Notes: a model not told the origin generated them from the letters alone. DNA of 64,000 bases from Shouchella hunanensis (GCF_028735875.1 NZ_CP117834.1:2096001-2160000); one strand, 5' to 3'. Numbered from the stretch's first letter, positions 1-11,400 are shown. Numbers and translations: made by a program.

Positions 1-412
1 GATTTCTGTACTCCTCGTGTGTTTAATTAACATGCTTTAAACAGTAGTATACAGAAATTTCTAACATGAGGTAACATCTAAACAGATAATACACTTAATA
101 ATAAAAAAGATATACAAAAATATTCAAAGGCGTATTCCAATTTAATCATTATTAATCGTTTCAAAATAAACTTTTTTAAAAAAAGTTTCATTAAAAATTA
201 TTAATTACTATAATTATAATACTATAAACATTTATATATTTAGTCCCTTATGTAGTTGTTATTGGTATAAATTTATTATATTAGAATATGAATTTACGAA
301 TTTTTATAAATTTATTAAAAAATTGTACTTTTTTGTAATATCATGTATAATCTTTCCTATGCAACAAAAATAGTAAGAATTAAGTATTGTTAAAATTCAG
401 TAGGAGGTTGTG
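1..412. other. AT-rich upstream region of the biosynthetic operon
   Basis: No gene is supported in this stretch. It is extremely A+T rich, has stop codons in all frames, and ends in the promoter and ribosome binding site of the first operon gene. What lies upstream of the window is not visible, so whether it holds a regulator for the cluster is unknown. I see no clear riboswitch or tRNA. Confidence 0.6.
323..351 (+). promoter_or_regulatory. Predicted sigma-A type promoter of the PKS-NRPS operon
   Basis: A -35 like TTGTAC (323-328) and a perfect -10 TATAAT (346-351) are separated by exactly 17 bases. They lie about 60 bases before the first start codon, which has an AGGAGG site at 402-407. 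No other comparable promoter was seen between the operon genes, so this is the candidate promoter for the whole cluster. In such AT-rich DNA a chance match is possible. Confidence 0.5.
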
Positions 413-1345
413 ATGGTTTTAGACGTACAAAATATAACTAAGGTATTTTTGGGGAAAAAGAAAACTAAGATTTACGCGAACGATGATATTAGTTTTAAAA
501 TTAATGAGGGCGAAATTTTTGGGCTAATGGGTCATAACGGTGCTGGAAAAACAACATTGGTTAATCAGATCATAGGTTCAACAAAACCAACAAGTGGAAA
601 TATATTTTTGAAAAATGAGAATGTACAAAAATCACCAACTAAAGCAAGAGGTATTTGTTCCGTACAGTCACAGTCACAGTTACCTTTGGGTTTTTTAACA
701 CCTGCTCAAGCCGTTTCAACAATGGGGAAAATGCGTTTAGCTAATAAAGAGGATGTTCAGAAAAGAATGAACTATTTATTTGACGCATTAGATATTGGCC
801 AGTGGGCTAATACTGAGGGGATTCAACTTTCTGGGGGGATTAAACGACTGACCGCATTTTGTATGTCCGTCATTAGCCCAGGAGAATTAGTAATTTTAGA
901 CGAGCCAACAAATGATGTAGACCCTATGAGAAGACGCTATCTTTGGGATATAATACGTCAACTAACTAAAGATGGGACATCAGTTATTTTAGTAACACAT
1001 AATGTCTTAGAAGCAGAAAAGGCAGTGGATAGGCTTGCTATATTACATAAAGGGAAATTTTTAGTTGAAGGAACACCCTCTCAAATAAAGAGTTCGGTGG
1101 ATAATAAAATGAGATTGGAAGTTAATTTAATTAATGAAAATAGTTTAAATAATTTACCTGAATGGATAATAAATAAAAATACTGTAGGTAATAGATTAAT
1201 AATGTCACTTGATTCAAATTCTGTCCCTTTAAGTATAGAGTGGGCAAGTGAACAGGTTAGACAGAATCACATTTTAGATTATACTCTTTCACCTACTACT
1301 CTAGAAGATGTTTATGTCGAACTTACAAGTGGGAAAGGAGAGTAA
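413..1345 (+). CDS. ABC transporter ATP-binding protein (ABC-2 exporter)
   Basis: This is the ATPase subunit of a two-component exporter. The sequence shows a Walker A motif (GHNGAGKTT), a glutamine-rich Q-loop area (SVQSQSQ), an LSGG signature, a Walker B followed by the D-loop (ILDEPTNDVDP) and an H-loop histidine (VTHN). At about 310 residues with an extra C-terminal domain after the H-loop it fits the drug or lantibiotic exporter class. I chose the ATG at 413, five bases after AGGAGG; a GTG at 410 is the alternative. It is followed after 3 bases by its permease and begins the PKS-NRPS operon, so export of, or self-protection against, the product is the likely role (inference). Confidence 0.9.
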   Translation: MVLDVQNITKVFLGKKKTKIYANDDISFKINEGEIFGLMGHNGAGKTTLVNQIIGSTKPTSGNIFLKNENVQKSPTKARGICSVQSQSQLPLGFLTPAQAVSTMGKMRLANKEDVQKRMNYLFDALDIGQWANTEGIQLSGGIKRLTAFCMSVISPGELVILDEPTNDVDPMRRRYLWDIIRQLTKDGTSVILVTHNVLEAEKAVDRLAILHKGKFLVEGTPSQIKSSVDNKMRLEVNLINENSLNNLPEWIINKNTVGNRLIMSLDSNSVPLSIEWASEQVRQNHILDYTLSPTTLEDVYVELTSGKGE

Positions 1346-1348
1346 ATA

Positions 1349-2080
1349 ATGAAATTATACAAACAATTTAAATATGTTTTTCAAATGCAATTCCTTAGGA
1401 ATTCAGGAAATCTAGTGTTTTTTGCAATAATACAAATAATGATATCTTTAGGAATTGTAATTGGTTTCACCTACCTTTTCGCAGACCCGGATTCAAATAC
1501 TATATTATTTTTAGCTACGGGCGCTCCAACTTTGATTATGATAATTACTGGTTTAGTAATCCTTCCACAACAAATAGCTAATGCAAAATCTGAAGGTTAT
1601 ATTGATTTCGTACGTACATGGCCCGTGAATAGAGCGTTAATCCTCTCCGCGGATACGTTAACATGGCTTATTATCACAATACCTGGAATTGCTATTTCTA
1701 CACTCTGTGCACATTTTATATTCGACCCTGGTTATTCAATATCTTGGACTGTAATACCAGCTCTACTATTAATCGCTTTGACTTCAATAGGTGTGGGTTA
1801 CGGTTTTTCATATGCCTTACCGCCTCAAGCATCAGCAGCACTTTCACAGGTCTTAATTTTTGGTGCATTAATGTTCTCTCCTATTAATTTTCCAATGGAC
1901 AGACTACCAGAGTGGTTACAATATTTACATCAGGTACTACCTCTATATTCTATGGCTGAAGTTATGAGAGCTTCAATGGCCTCAAATACGTTTACAGCCG
2001 ATTTTATTCATTATGTTATTCTCACTATTTGGGGAATTATTGGATTTGGTGGCGCTATTTTAATCTTAAATAAAAAATAA
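1349..2080 (+). CDS. ABC-2 type transporter permease
   Basis: A 243-residue integral membrane protein with about six hydrophobic segments. The first follows a short basic N-terminus and the last runs almost to the C-terminus (ends NKK). Size and placement directly after the ATPase match ABC-2 permeases. A conserved-looking proline-rich segment (SPINFPMDRLPEWLQ) just before the fifth helix is typical of this family. Together with the upstream ATPase it should form a homodimeric-permease exporter in the cytoplasmic membrane. Its substrate is inferred from context to be the cluster product. Confidence 0.85.
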   Translation: MKLYKQFKYVFQMQFLRNSGNLVFFAIIQIMISLGIVIGFTYLFADPDSNTILFLATGAPTLIMIITGLVILPQQIANAKSEGYIDFVRTWPVNRALILSADTLTWLIITIPGIAISTLCAHFIFDPGYSISWTVIPALLLIALTSIGVGYGFSYALPPQASAALSQVLIFGALMFSPINFPMDRLPEWLQYLHQVLPLYSMAEVMRASMASNTFTADFIHYVILTIWGIIGFGGAILILNKK

Positions 2081-2099
2081 AGAAAGGAATAGAGTAATC

Positions 2100-2951
2100 A
2101 TGTCATTAGTAGGCGTTATAGGGGCCGGAGTTATGGGAGTGGATTTAGCAATTTCATTAGCCCAACATGGCCATAAGGTTTTGTTAAAAGACAATGATCC
2201 AGTTAAATTAAAAAGTGTTGAAGTAAGAATTAGAAAAAATATTAGAAGTTATAAAATGTTATCTAAAGAATATTATTCAGTAGTTCCAGATTCTATATTA
2301 GAAAAAATAACAGTTACAGATAACTATAATAACTTTGGAGAATGCTCATTTATTATAGAAAATACTTATGAGGAAATTAAGAATAAGATAACTGTTTTAG
2401 AGGAATTAAAAGAATATTGTAATGACGATTCCATAATTGGTATTAATACTAGTTGTATTTCAATAACTAAACTAGCTAAATATTTCAATAAACCGGACCA
2501 CATAATTGGGACGCATTTTATGAATCCTGTGCCTTTGAAAGAAACAGTGGAAACAGTAAAAGGATATCATACATCACAAGAAACTATTGAAAAGACCACT
2601 TTATTTCTTCAGTCCATTAAAAAGAAGCCAATAGTAGTCGAAGATTCACCTGGATTCGTGGCAAATAGATTGTCTCATTTATTTATGAATGAGGCAGCCT
2701 ATTTAGTCCAAGAAAAAATAGCCGACCCTTACCAAATAGATTTAATGTTTAAAAAAGGCTATGAACATAAATTAGGACCTTTAGAAACAATTGATCTTAT
2801 CGGTCTAGATACTGTAGTAGATTCACTAAATGTGCTCTATTCTAGCTTACAAGATACCAAATTCAGGTGTTGTCCGTTACTTGTAAAAATGGTTAATGCT
2901 GGGTTATTAGGGAGAAAAGTGGGACAGGGTTTCTATAAATATTCATTGTAA
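2100..2951 (+). CDS. 3-hydroxyacyl-CoA dehydrogenase family protein (hydroxymalonyl-ACP pathway)
   Basis: A 283-residue NAD(P)-dependent dehydrogenase of the 3-hydroxybutyryl-CoA dehydrogenase family. The N-terminus carries the Rossmann GxGxxG (GVIGAGVMG), followed by the family segment GTHFMNPVP with the catalytic histidine, and the C-terminal helical domain opens with EDSPGFVANR. In methoxymalonyl- and hydroxymalonyl-ACP pathways a homologue (FkbK/ZmaG type) oxidises glyceryl-ACP. Adjacent FkbH-like, ACP and acyl-CoA dehydrogenase genes make that role much more likely than fatty acid oxidation. RBS AAAGGA lies upstream, and the next gene starts 17 bases after the stop. Confidence 0.85.
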   Translation: MSLVGVIGAGVMGVDLAISLAQHGHKVLLKDNDPVKLKSVEVRIRKNIRSYKMLSKEYYSVVPDSILEKITVTDNYNNFGECSFIIENTYEEIKNKITVLEELKEYCNDDSIIGINTSCISITKLAKYFNKPDHIIGTHFMNPVPLKETVETVKGYHTSQETIEKTTLFLQSIKKKPIVVEDSPGFVANRLSHLFMNEAAYLVQEKIADPYQIDLMFKKGYEHKLGPLETIDLIGLDTVVDSLNVLYSSLQDTKFRCCPLLVKMVNAGLLGRKVGQGFYKYSL

Positions 2952-2968
2952 AAAGGTAGGTGTTCTGA

Positions 2969-4024
2969 ATGAAGCTTATTAAGTGTGTGATTTGGGACTT
3001 AGACAATACTTTGTGGGAAGGTACTTTACTTGAAGATAATAGTGTTAGACTAAAAGATGGTATTAGAGAGATATTGGAAAAACTGGATTCGGAAGGGGTG
3101 TTATTATCAATAGCCAGCAGAAATAACTTTGAACACGCCATGGATATTCTTAAAAAGTTGGGTATTGATCACTATTTCTTATATCCACAAATTAACTGGA
3201 GTGCTAAGTCTTTGTCAATTAAAAATATTCAAAAAGAAATAAATGTTGGATTTGATTCTCTACTGTTTATAGATGATCAACAATTTGAATTAGATGAAGT
3301 GAAAAGTGTTTATCCTGAAATAAATTTATTAAAGGCAGAAAATTATAGAGAAGTTGAAAATATGCAACAGCATTTACCCAAAATGCTAACTTTGGACAGT
3401 AAAAGAAGAAGATTAATGTTTGTAGAAGAACAAAAAAGGAGAGCGGCAGAGGAAATTTTTGAAGGGCCGTCTTCTAAATTTCTTTTTACCTTAAACATGG
3501 AATTTTTAATAAAAAGAGCTACACAAAGTGATTTAATGAGAGCGGAAGAACTTACTGTACGAACTAACCAATTAAATTCAACAGGAATACAATATAGTTA
3601 TGATGAGCTTAATGATTATCTTAATTCTCAAAGTCATGATTTATGGATATGCGAACTAAAAGATAGGTATGGTTCTTATGGTAAGATTGGTTTGGCTTTG
3701 GTCGAAAACGATCATAGTTATTCTAATATTCGATTGCTGTTGATGTCATGTCGTACACTCTCGCGTGGGGTAGGTACAGTGTTACTTTCATTTTTAATGA
3801 AAAATGCTATTATGAATAACAAAAAATTAAGAGCTGATTTTTGTAAAACTGAACGTAATAGACAAATGTATTTGACATACAAATTTGCTAATTTTAACGA
3901 GGTAGATTCATCTAATAATGAAAAACTTTTATTAGAAAATGATTTAAGCTTGATTCAAGAATATCCACCCTATATTAAAGTAATAATTAAAAATAACAGA
4001 AATGAGGGTGTATCTATTGTGTAA
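2969..4024 (+). CDS. FkbH-like HAD-superfamily glyceryl transferase/phosphatase
   Basis: A 351-residue protein. The N-terminal half is a HAD domain with the DxDxT nucleophile motif (VIWDLDNTLWEG) and a later acidic motif (FIDDQQFE). The C-terminal half is the acyltransferase-like domain of FkbH proteins, with the MSCR segment at about residues 255-258 containing the likely acyl-accepting cysteine. In FK520 and zwittermicin pathways such proteins take 1,3-bisphosphoglycerate, dephosphorylate it and load the glyceryl group on a dedicated ACP. Its end overlaps the start of the ACP gene, which fits a direct partnership. Family assignment is strong; the substrate is by analogy. Confidence 0.9.
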   Translation: MKLIKCVIWDLDNTLWEGTLLEDNSVRLKDGIREILEKLDSEGVLLSIASRNNFEHAMDILKKLGIDHYFLYPQINWSAKSLSIKNIQKEINVGFDSLLFIDDQQFELDEVKSVYPEINLLKAENYREVENMQQHLPKMLTLDSKRRRLMFVEEQKRRAAEEIFEGPSSKFLFTLNMEFLIKRATQSDLMRAEELTVRTNQLNSTGIQYSYDELNDYLNSQSHDLWICELKDRYGSYGKIGLALVENDHSYSNIRLLLMSCRTLSRGVGTVLLSFLMKNAIMNNKKLRADFCKTERNRQMYLTYKFANFNEVDSSNNEKLLLENDLSLIQEYPPYIKVIIKNNRNEGVSIV

Positions 4025-4265
4025 TATAAAGGTTGACTTAAGAAAATTTATAGAAGCCAATATGGAAATTTTTGATTATGAAGAAAGTATAAAAGATGAT
4101 GATAACATCTTTGAAAAAGGATTTGTTAATTCGATATTTGCGATGAGATTGCTTCAATATATAGAAGATAAATATAATATAATAGTAAATGATGATGAAA
4201 TATCCCTTAATAATTTTAGCTCAATTGATAATATAGTGAGTTTACTAAAAAGAACGGAAACATAA
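4017..4265 (+). CDS. Acyl carrier protein for the hydroxymalonyl extender
   Basis: A small acidic carrier protein of about 82 residues. The phosphopantetheine site is the serine in GFVNSIFAM; the usual Asp before the serine is Asn, as is common in carriers of glycerate-derived extenders. I prefer a TTG start at 4017, preceded at good distance by GAGGGTG. An in-frame ATG at 4002 inside the end of the FkbH-like gene is the alternative. It would carry the glyceryl unit through oxidation to hydroxymalonyl-ACP and deliver it to an AT domain. Confidence 0.85.
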   Translation: MCNIKVDLRKFIEANMEIFDYEESIKDDDNIFEKGFVNSIFAMRLLQYIEDKYNIIVNDDEISLNNFSSIDNIVSLLKRTET

Positions 4266-4268
4266 AAA

Positions 4269-5393
4269 ATGGATAATAATTTATTTCTTAATAAAGTAGA
4301 AATGTTTGCTGAAGATTATATAAGACCAATAGCAGGTGAAATTGATAAAAAATGTTCATTCCCAATAGAGATCATAAACAGCCTTGGTAATTTAGGAGTC
4401 TTAGGTGCTACCGTCCCTAAAGAATACGGTGGTTTAAATTTAGATCCATTAACATATGGGAATTTAACAGAAAGTATTGGTAAAGCTTGTTCAGCTACAC
4501 GTACACTTTTGACTGTTCATACCGCTTTAGTTTGTGAAACATTAGTTACATTTGGGACTGAAAAGCAAAAAGAAAAATATCTTCCCTTATTAGCATCTGG
4601 AGAAAAAATAGGTTGTTTTGCTTTGTCTGAACCAAACGTTGGAAGCGATGCGCGTTCTGTTAAAACCAATTATGAAAAAAAAGGGAATGAATATGTTATA
4701 AATGGTATAAAGAAATGGATATCATTTGCTGAAATAGCAGATATATACATAGTTATTGCTATTAATGAAGGTGAAATAACGGCCTTTTTGCTAGAAAAAG
4801 ATATGCCAGGTATAACGGTTGAGCCGGTAAAGGGATTAATGGCTAGTAGAGGTTCTCATACAGGCAAATTAACTTTGAAAAATGTTGCTGTTTCAAAAGA
4901 ACAGATCATCAGTCGAATTGGTAATGGGTTCTCATTTGTTGTGAATTCTGCTCTTTTTTATGGACGATTTAGTGTTGCATGGGGAGGGGTTGGTTTAGCC
5001 AAAGCTGCATTAGAAGAAATGGCTAAGTACTCAAGGAAGCGAGAACAATTTAATACAAAGATTGGTAATCATCAACTAGTTAAAAGAATCATTGGAGATT
5101 CTGTAACTAAAATTCATGCAGGTAGAGCCTTATGTGAAAAAGCAGCAGGATTGAGAATGAAAAAAGATGATTTGGCAATGATCGAGACAAACATTGCCAA
5201 ATATTTTACTTCTAAAACTGCAGTAAGTGTAACCGCTGATGCAGTTCAAATTTTGGGTGCTAACGGCTGTACTGACAATTTTCCTGTTGAAAGGCTGTAT
5301 AGAGAATCGAAAGTGTTAGAAATTATTGAAGGTTCTTCTCAAATACAAGAGATTCTAATAGGGAATTTTGGCTTAAAACAATATGGTCGCTAA
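4269..5393 (+). CDS. Acyl-CoA (acyl-ACP) dehydrogenase, hydroxymalonyl-ACP pathway
   Basis: A 374-residue flavoprotein of full family length. Visible signatures are the CFALSEPNVGSD FAD/substrate segment, the GSHTGKLTLKNV beta-domain segment and the C-terminal EIIEGSSQIQ containing the usual catalytic glutamate. The gene starts 3 bases after the ACP stop, so translation is probably coupled. In methoxymalonyl (FkbI) and hydroxymalonyl (ZmaE) pathways this enzyme performs one of the two oxidations of glyceryl-ACP to hydroxymalonyl-ACP. No FkbG-type O-methyltransferase gene is present nearby, so the extender probably remains unmethylated. Confidence 0.88.
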   Translation: MDNNLFLNKVEMFAEDYIRPIAGEIDKKCSFPIEIINSLGNLGVLGATVPKEYGGLNLDPLTYGNLTESIGKACSATRTLLTVHTALVCETLVTFGTEKQKEKYLPLLASGEKIGCFALSEPNVGSDARSVKTNYEKKGNEYVINGIKKWISFAEIADIYIVIAINEGEITAFLLEKDMPGITVEPVKGLMASRGSHTGKLTLKNVAVSKEQIISRIGNGFSFVVNSALFYGRFSVAWGGVGLAKAALEEMAKYSRKREQFNTKIGNHQLVKRIIGDSVTKIHAGRALCEKAAGLRMKKDDLAMIETNIAKYFTSKTAVSVTADAVQILGANGCTDNFPVERLYRESKVLEIIEGSSQIQEILIGNFGLKQYGR

Positions 5394-5420
5394 ACAACAA
5401 TAAAAGGAGGTAAGTAAAAA

Positions 5421-8400
5421 ATGACTATAAACAATCAAACAGATGTTAAAAAAAATAAACGAGTAAAAAAAAATAATGTGGAGAATAAGATATATGTAGT
5501 CATAATAGAAGAACTGTGTAAATTAACTGGAGAAATAAATGTAGATGAAGAGACTGGTTTTTTTGACACAGGATTAGATTCCAATCAGATACTGTTATTA
5601 CAAGAAGGTATTGAAGATAGATTAAATATTACATTGTCAAGTACTGCAACTTTAGATTATCCAAATGTAAAAGAGTTATTCACATACATAAATTCGTTAT
5701 TAAATAAAGAAAAATCAGATTTAAATATAAATCCTATAAATGCAAAGAAAATTAATACTAATAGAGATGTTGCTGTTGTTGGAATGTCCTGTCGATTTCC
5801 TGGTGGGGCAAATACTCCAGAAGAATTTTGGGAAGTTCTTATTAATAATATTGATCCCATAAAGGCTGCACCAAAAGAACGTTGGAAGTTAGACCCGCTA
5901 GCTAACGATAATGTTAAGACTATTGTTGGAGGCTATTTAGATAAAGTAGACGAATTTGATCCACTCTTTTTTGGTATATCCATTAAGGAAGCAGAAGCAT
6001 TAGACCCTCAACATAGGATATTATTAGAACTTACATGGGAAGCAATTGAAGATGCCGGCTGGGATCCGAAAGATTTAGAAGGCAGTAAAACAGGAGTCTT
6101 TATAGGCATAACGAATAGTGACTACTCTCAAGTAGGTAGAGATTACGGGATTACGCCTGGACCTTATAGTCTTACTGGTACTATGAATAATAGTGCTTCA
6201 GGAAGAATTTCCTATACCTATGGTTTTAACGGTCCTAGCATTTCAATTGATACTGCTTGCTCATCATCTATTGTAGCGGTTCAACAAGCTATAATGAATT
6301 TACGAGAAGGTACTTGTGGTGTGGCAATTGCTGCAGGTGTTAACTTAATACTAAGATCTGAAAGCCATGCAAGCTTTTCTAGTCTACAAGCACTTTCTCC
6401 ATCTGGAAGGTGTCGCTCCTTTGATTCTATGGCAGATGGATATATTCGGAGTGAGGGGGCCGCGTTGGTAGTTCTAAAACCACTAGAAGATGCCATTAAG
6501 AATGGAGATACAATTTATGGAGTGCTTAAAGGAGTATCTACAAATCACGATGGTCAAAGTGGTGGTTATACTGTACCAAATGGAAGAGCACAACAAAGCG
6601 TCATAAAAGAAGCTCTCAAAGACGCAGGTTTAAAACCACAGGACATAGATTATATTGAAGCTCATGGGTCTGGAACTAAAATAGGTGATCCACAAGAAGT
6701 AAATTCCTTACAAGAAATTTTTAAGGAGCGTAATGAACCCGCACTTCTTGGAAGTGTTAAATCAAATATTGGTCATACAGAAGTTGTTGCTGGGATGGCA
6801 GGCCTATTTAAAATATTACTATCATTAAGGTATAATCAAATTCCAGCTAATTTACATTACAATAAAGGAAATCCCCTAATTAATTGGGAAAAAAATTCTT
6901 TGAAAATAATTGATAAAAATACAAAATGGGAGAAAAATGCAATTAATAGCATGAGGAGAGCTGGTTTAACCTCTATAGGTATTAATGGAACAAACGCTCA
7001 TCTAATTGTTGAAGAGGCACCTGAAATTAAAACTAATAATGAAACCGATATGGTACGTGATTATCAATTGTTCACTATTTCATCTAGAAATGAAAGAAAT
7101 CTAAAAGAAACTATAAAAGAGTTGGTAAAGCTTTGCGAATCACCTAATGTAGATTTAGAGAATTTATGTCAAAATTTAAATTTAAAAAGATCTTTACATG
7201 ATAATAAAATTTCTTTTAGCACTAACACTTTGTTGGATTTACAAGAAAAACTCAAAAAAATTGGTTCTGATATACCCTCATATGTAAAAAATCACATAAC
7301 GGATAAAGAAAAGCCAGTAGTTTTTTTATTCACGGGACAAGGCTCCCAATATCTAAATATGGCTAGAGATTTATATGAAGATTCTAATGTGTTCAGAGAT
7401 ACTTTAACAAAGCTTAGTAAAGCATTTATCCCATATATTAAAGTATCAATAATAGATATACTTTATAAACCTAGTAAAGATAATCACGCTTTAGGGAGGG
7501 CATTATATACACAACCGATTATTTTCTCAGTTCAAGTTGCATTAGTAGAATTATGGAAATCGTTAGGAATTGAACCTGATTATTTGATAGGACATAGTAT
7601 TGGTGAGTATGCTGCTGCATATGCAGATGGAATGATGGAATTAAAAGATGCTATATATATGGTAGCAACTCGTGCTGAAATTATGGATCAAAGCAATGCA
7701 ACTGGTGAAATGCTTAGCATTTTAGCGACCATCGAAACCGTTCGAGAATTAATCAAAGATTATCCAGATATATCTATTGCTGCAATTAATACGACAGAAA
7801 ATATCACTATTTCAGGCAGCAGCGAGAGTATTAGTTTCATTAAAACTAAAGCTAATAAAGCACGTATATTTGTAGAGAAATTAGATGTTACAAATGCTTA
7901 TCACTCTAATTTTATGAAAGCCGATGCAGAAAAATTGACTGATAAATTTAAAACCATTATATTTCGTAGACCTACTTCAAGGTTTATTTCAACAGTTACA
8001 GGAAGTACTTCTGTAGAAAAGGTTGAAATAAACAGTGAATATTGGGGAAGACAGTTAAAAGAACCTGTTCTATTTAGCCAGGCTATTAATACAGTTGACT
8101 CTCTTGGTGGAAAGGTATTTTTAGAAATAGGAACTACTGCTACATTAGCGGGTCTAGTTGCTCAAATCTTACCAAGTTCTAGCTATAGTTTTCTTGTGTC
8201 ACTTCGAAAAGCCGGTTCAAACTGGAAACATTTTCTTGAATCTGTGGGTAAGCTTTGGGAACTTGGATATAAGATTAATTTCAAAGCATTATACAATAAA
8301 AGAATGATGAGAACAAAAATACCTGTAACAAAATTCGATAAGAAAAAAATATGGTTCTCAGAGCCCGAAAGAATACAACAAAAAATCGTAATTAATAAAA

Positions 8401-11400
8401 AAGATCAAACAAGTAATAACCTAATTATGGAAGTTGATGCGGAATTTGAACAAAATAAAGTCAGTGAAGGACTATATGCTGTAATTTCTAAAATAACTGG
8501 AATAACTAAAAGTGATATAACTGACACAGTAAATTTATTCTCTTTAGGTTTTGATTCACTAATGATGGTACATCTTAAAAATTATATACAAGATGAATAT
8601 CAAATTGAGGTACCTACAAATGTTTTTTATATGGACCTGCAAACAATTGAAGCTATTAAAAGTTATATAGTACGACATTTTTCTCAACTCAAGATTACTA
8701 GAAAAGATAATTTAATTACAGAGATAAATAATGAAAATTGTTCACTTGAAGATACAGGAAAAGTAGATATTGATGTAATTAAGAAAACAAGATTAAATGG
8801 TCATGAAACATTTGAGAATTTAATTAACAGGCAGTTAGACATTATGGAAAAACAAATTGATTTAATTGAAAAGCAGTCTGAAAAAAATTTTAATCAAATA
8901 GTTACTACTCCTCCTAAAACAGAGGAAAAAAAAATGAGAGCCATGCGGCCTCTTGCTAACCATACTTTAAACGAGAGACAGCTGAGTTTTTTGGATGAAT
9001 TTACCGATAAGTGGACAACGAAAACTAGTAGTTCTAGAGATTACGCAGTTAAATATAGAGAGTCACTGGTAGACTGGATTGAAAATTTAAATTATGATCA
9101 TTCTTTAAAAAAAATTGTTTATCCTATTGTTTCGGTTGCTTCTAAAGGGTCGAAATTTACTGATATTGATGGCAATGAGTTTATTGATACTTCTATGGGT
9201 TTTGGAGTTTCGTTTTTTGGTCATTCACCAGAATTCATAACTAAAGCAATAAAGCAACAACTAGAAAAGGGTATGGAATTAGGTCCACAATCAGCAGTTG
9301 TAGGGGAAGTTACTGATTTAATTAAAGAGTTGACTGGAACAGAGAGAGTAACATATTGTAACTCTGGAACAGAAGCTGTTATGGCTTCGCTTCGAATAGC
9401 TCGTTCAGTTACTAAGAAAAACAAGATAGTAAAATTCACTAATTCATATCATGGAACATTTGACGGTATTTTGGCAGAAGTAACAGACAGGAGCACGGGT
9501 CCACAAGCAATAGGCACACCTGATAGTATGGTTGAAGATACAGTAGTTTTGAGTTATGGAACTTACGAATCATTAGAAACAATCGAAACCTTAGGAAATA
9601 GTTTAGCGGCTGTTTTGGTTGAACCTGTGCAAAGTAGAAACCCGAACTTTCAACCAAAAGAGTTTTTAAAAAAATTACGAGAAGTATGTAGTAAAAATAG
9701 AATAGCATTAATTTTTGATGAAATGATTACTGGTTTTAGAGTCATGCCTGGAGGTGCACAACAATATTTTGGCGTTAATGCCGATATCGTAACGTATGGA
9801 AAATTAATAGGTGGAGGTATGCCTTTAGGAATAATAGCTGGTAAAAAGGATTACTTGGACATTCTTGACGGAGGATATTGGGGTTTTAATGATAATTCTT
9901 ACCCGTCGGCTAATGTAAGTTCTTTTGGAGGAACGTTTTGTAAGCATCCTCTGACTATGGCTGCGACTAAAGCAGCTCTTCAAAAAATTAAACAAGAAGG
10001 ATCAGACTTAATTAGCAAAGCTAACAGCGTCACTAATTACTTAGTTAGAGAAGCTAATCAATTCTTTGAAAGAGAATTTGTGCCTTTAAAATTAGATAGT
10101 TTTGGAAGTATGTATCGCTTTCAACCAGGTGTCTCTAAGAATATGTCTACTTTGTCTTATGAATTAAACTTATTCTTTAGAATTATGATGGACGAAGGTA
10201 TCTATATTTGGGAAAGAAGAACTTGTGTGATGTCTGTAGAACATACAAAAGAAGATGTAAAAGGTATTTTAAATGCTCTACGACGAAGTGTAAAGAGAAT
10301 TAGAGAGGGTGGGTTTGAATTTCGAAGTATACCTACTTCACCTTTAGAAGATGAACATTTAAACAAAAAAAGTGAAGAACAACCCTCTATTTCAGAAGAT
10401 ACACAAAATCAAGAGTTATCTGAAGAGGAAAGTAGAGTATTTTTCCTTTCAAATTTAAAAGGGGGTAATGAAGCCTATCAAATAAAAGGGGTTTACAACC
10501 TCAGTGGAAAGATTGATGTTTCAAAATTAAAACGTTCTTTTGAAGAAATTTCTAAGATTCATGAAGCTTTAAGAGCTTCTTATTGCATTCAAAACAATAG
10601 TGTTAAAAGAATTGTTAGTAAGGAGATTAACCAAGAATACGAAGTTTTTGATTTAAGAAAAAGTACATCGAAGAAAGCGTACAACGATTTTTGGGATAAG
10701 ACTTTTGATTTAAGTATTGCGCCGTTGTGGAGATGGGCACTAGTTACTCATGAAAATGGAGAACAAAAGCTTCATTTAAACTTCCATCATATTATTGCAG
10801 ATGGAGGCTCATTGAATATTTTAATGCAGGATTTAATGAAATTTTTCAACGGAGAGTCTATCTTAGAACCAGAAAAGCAATATACTGACTATATTATTCA
10901 GAGTAAGAGCTATATTAATACCTCATTAGCTCAATCTCAAAAGAAGTGGTGGGAATCCATGCTATCACCAGCCCCACCTTCTTTGAATTTACCAACTGAT
11001 GCATCAAGACCTGAAGTAAATACATTCCAAGGAAAAAGTGTTTATTTCAATATAAATATTGAGGTATTAAATCAAGTTAGAGAATTAGCCAAACAAACAT
11101 CTTCAACAGTAGTAATGGTTTTCTTAGCTATCTGGGTGGCTTTTCTAGGACGACTAAGCAATCAGACTGACTTCTGTGTAGGGGTACCATGGGATCAACG
11201 AAACAATGGTAACTTTAATCGAACAGTAGGTATGTTTGCTGAGACTCTCCCCATTAGAGTTCAACCTGCCTTTAGTCAAAGCTTTTTAGAAATTTTACAA
11301 GAAATAAAAGACTGTTGTTTGAATGCATATGGGAATTCAAATTACTCACTTAATCGTTTACTAGATGATTTAGAAATTAGTAGGGATATGAGTAGAAATC

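Noticed and set aside
9439-9708. Minus-strand frames inside the megasynthase genes (for example 89 residues here)
   Set aside because: They are shadows of long plus-strand domains with intact catalytic motifs.
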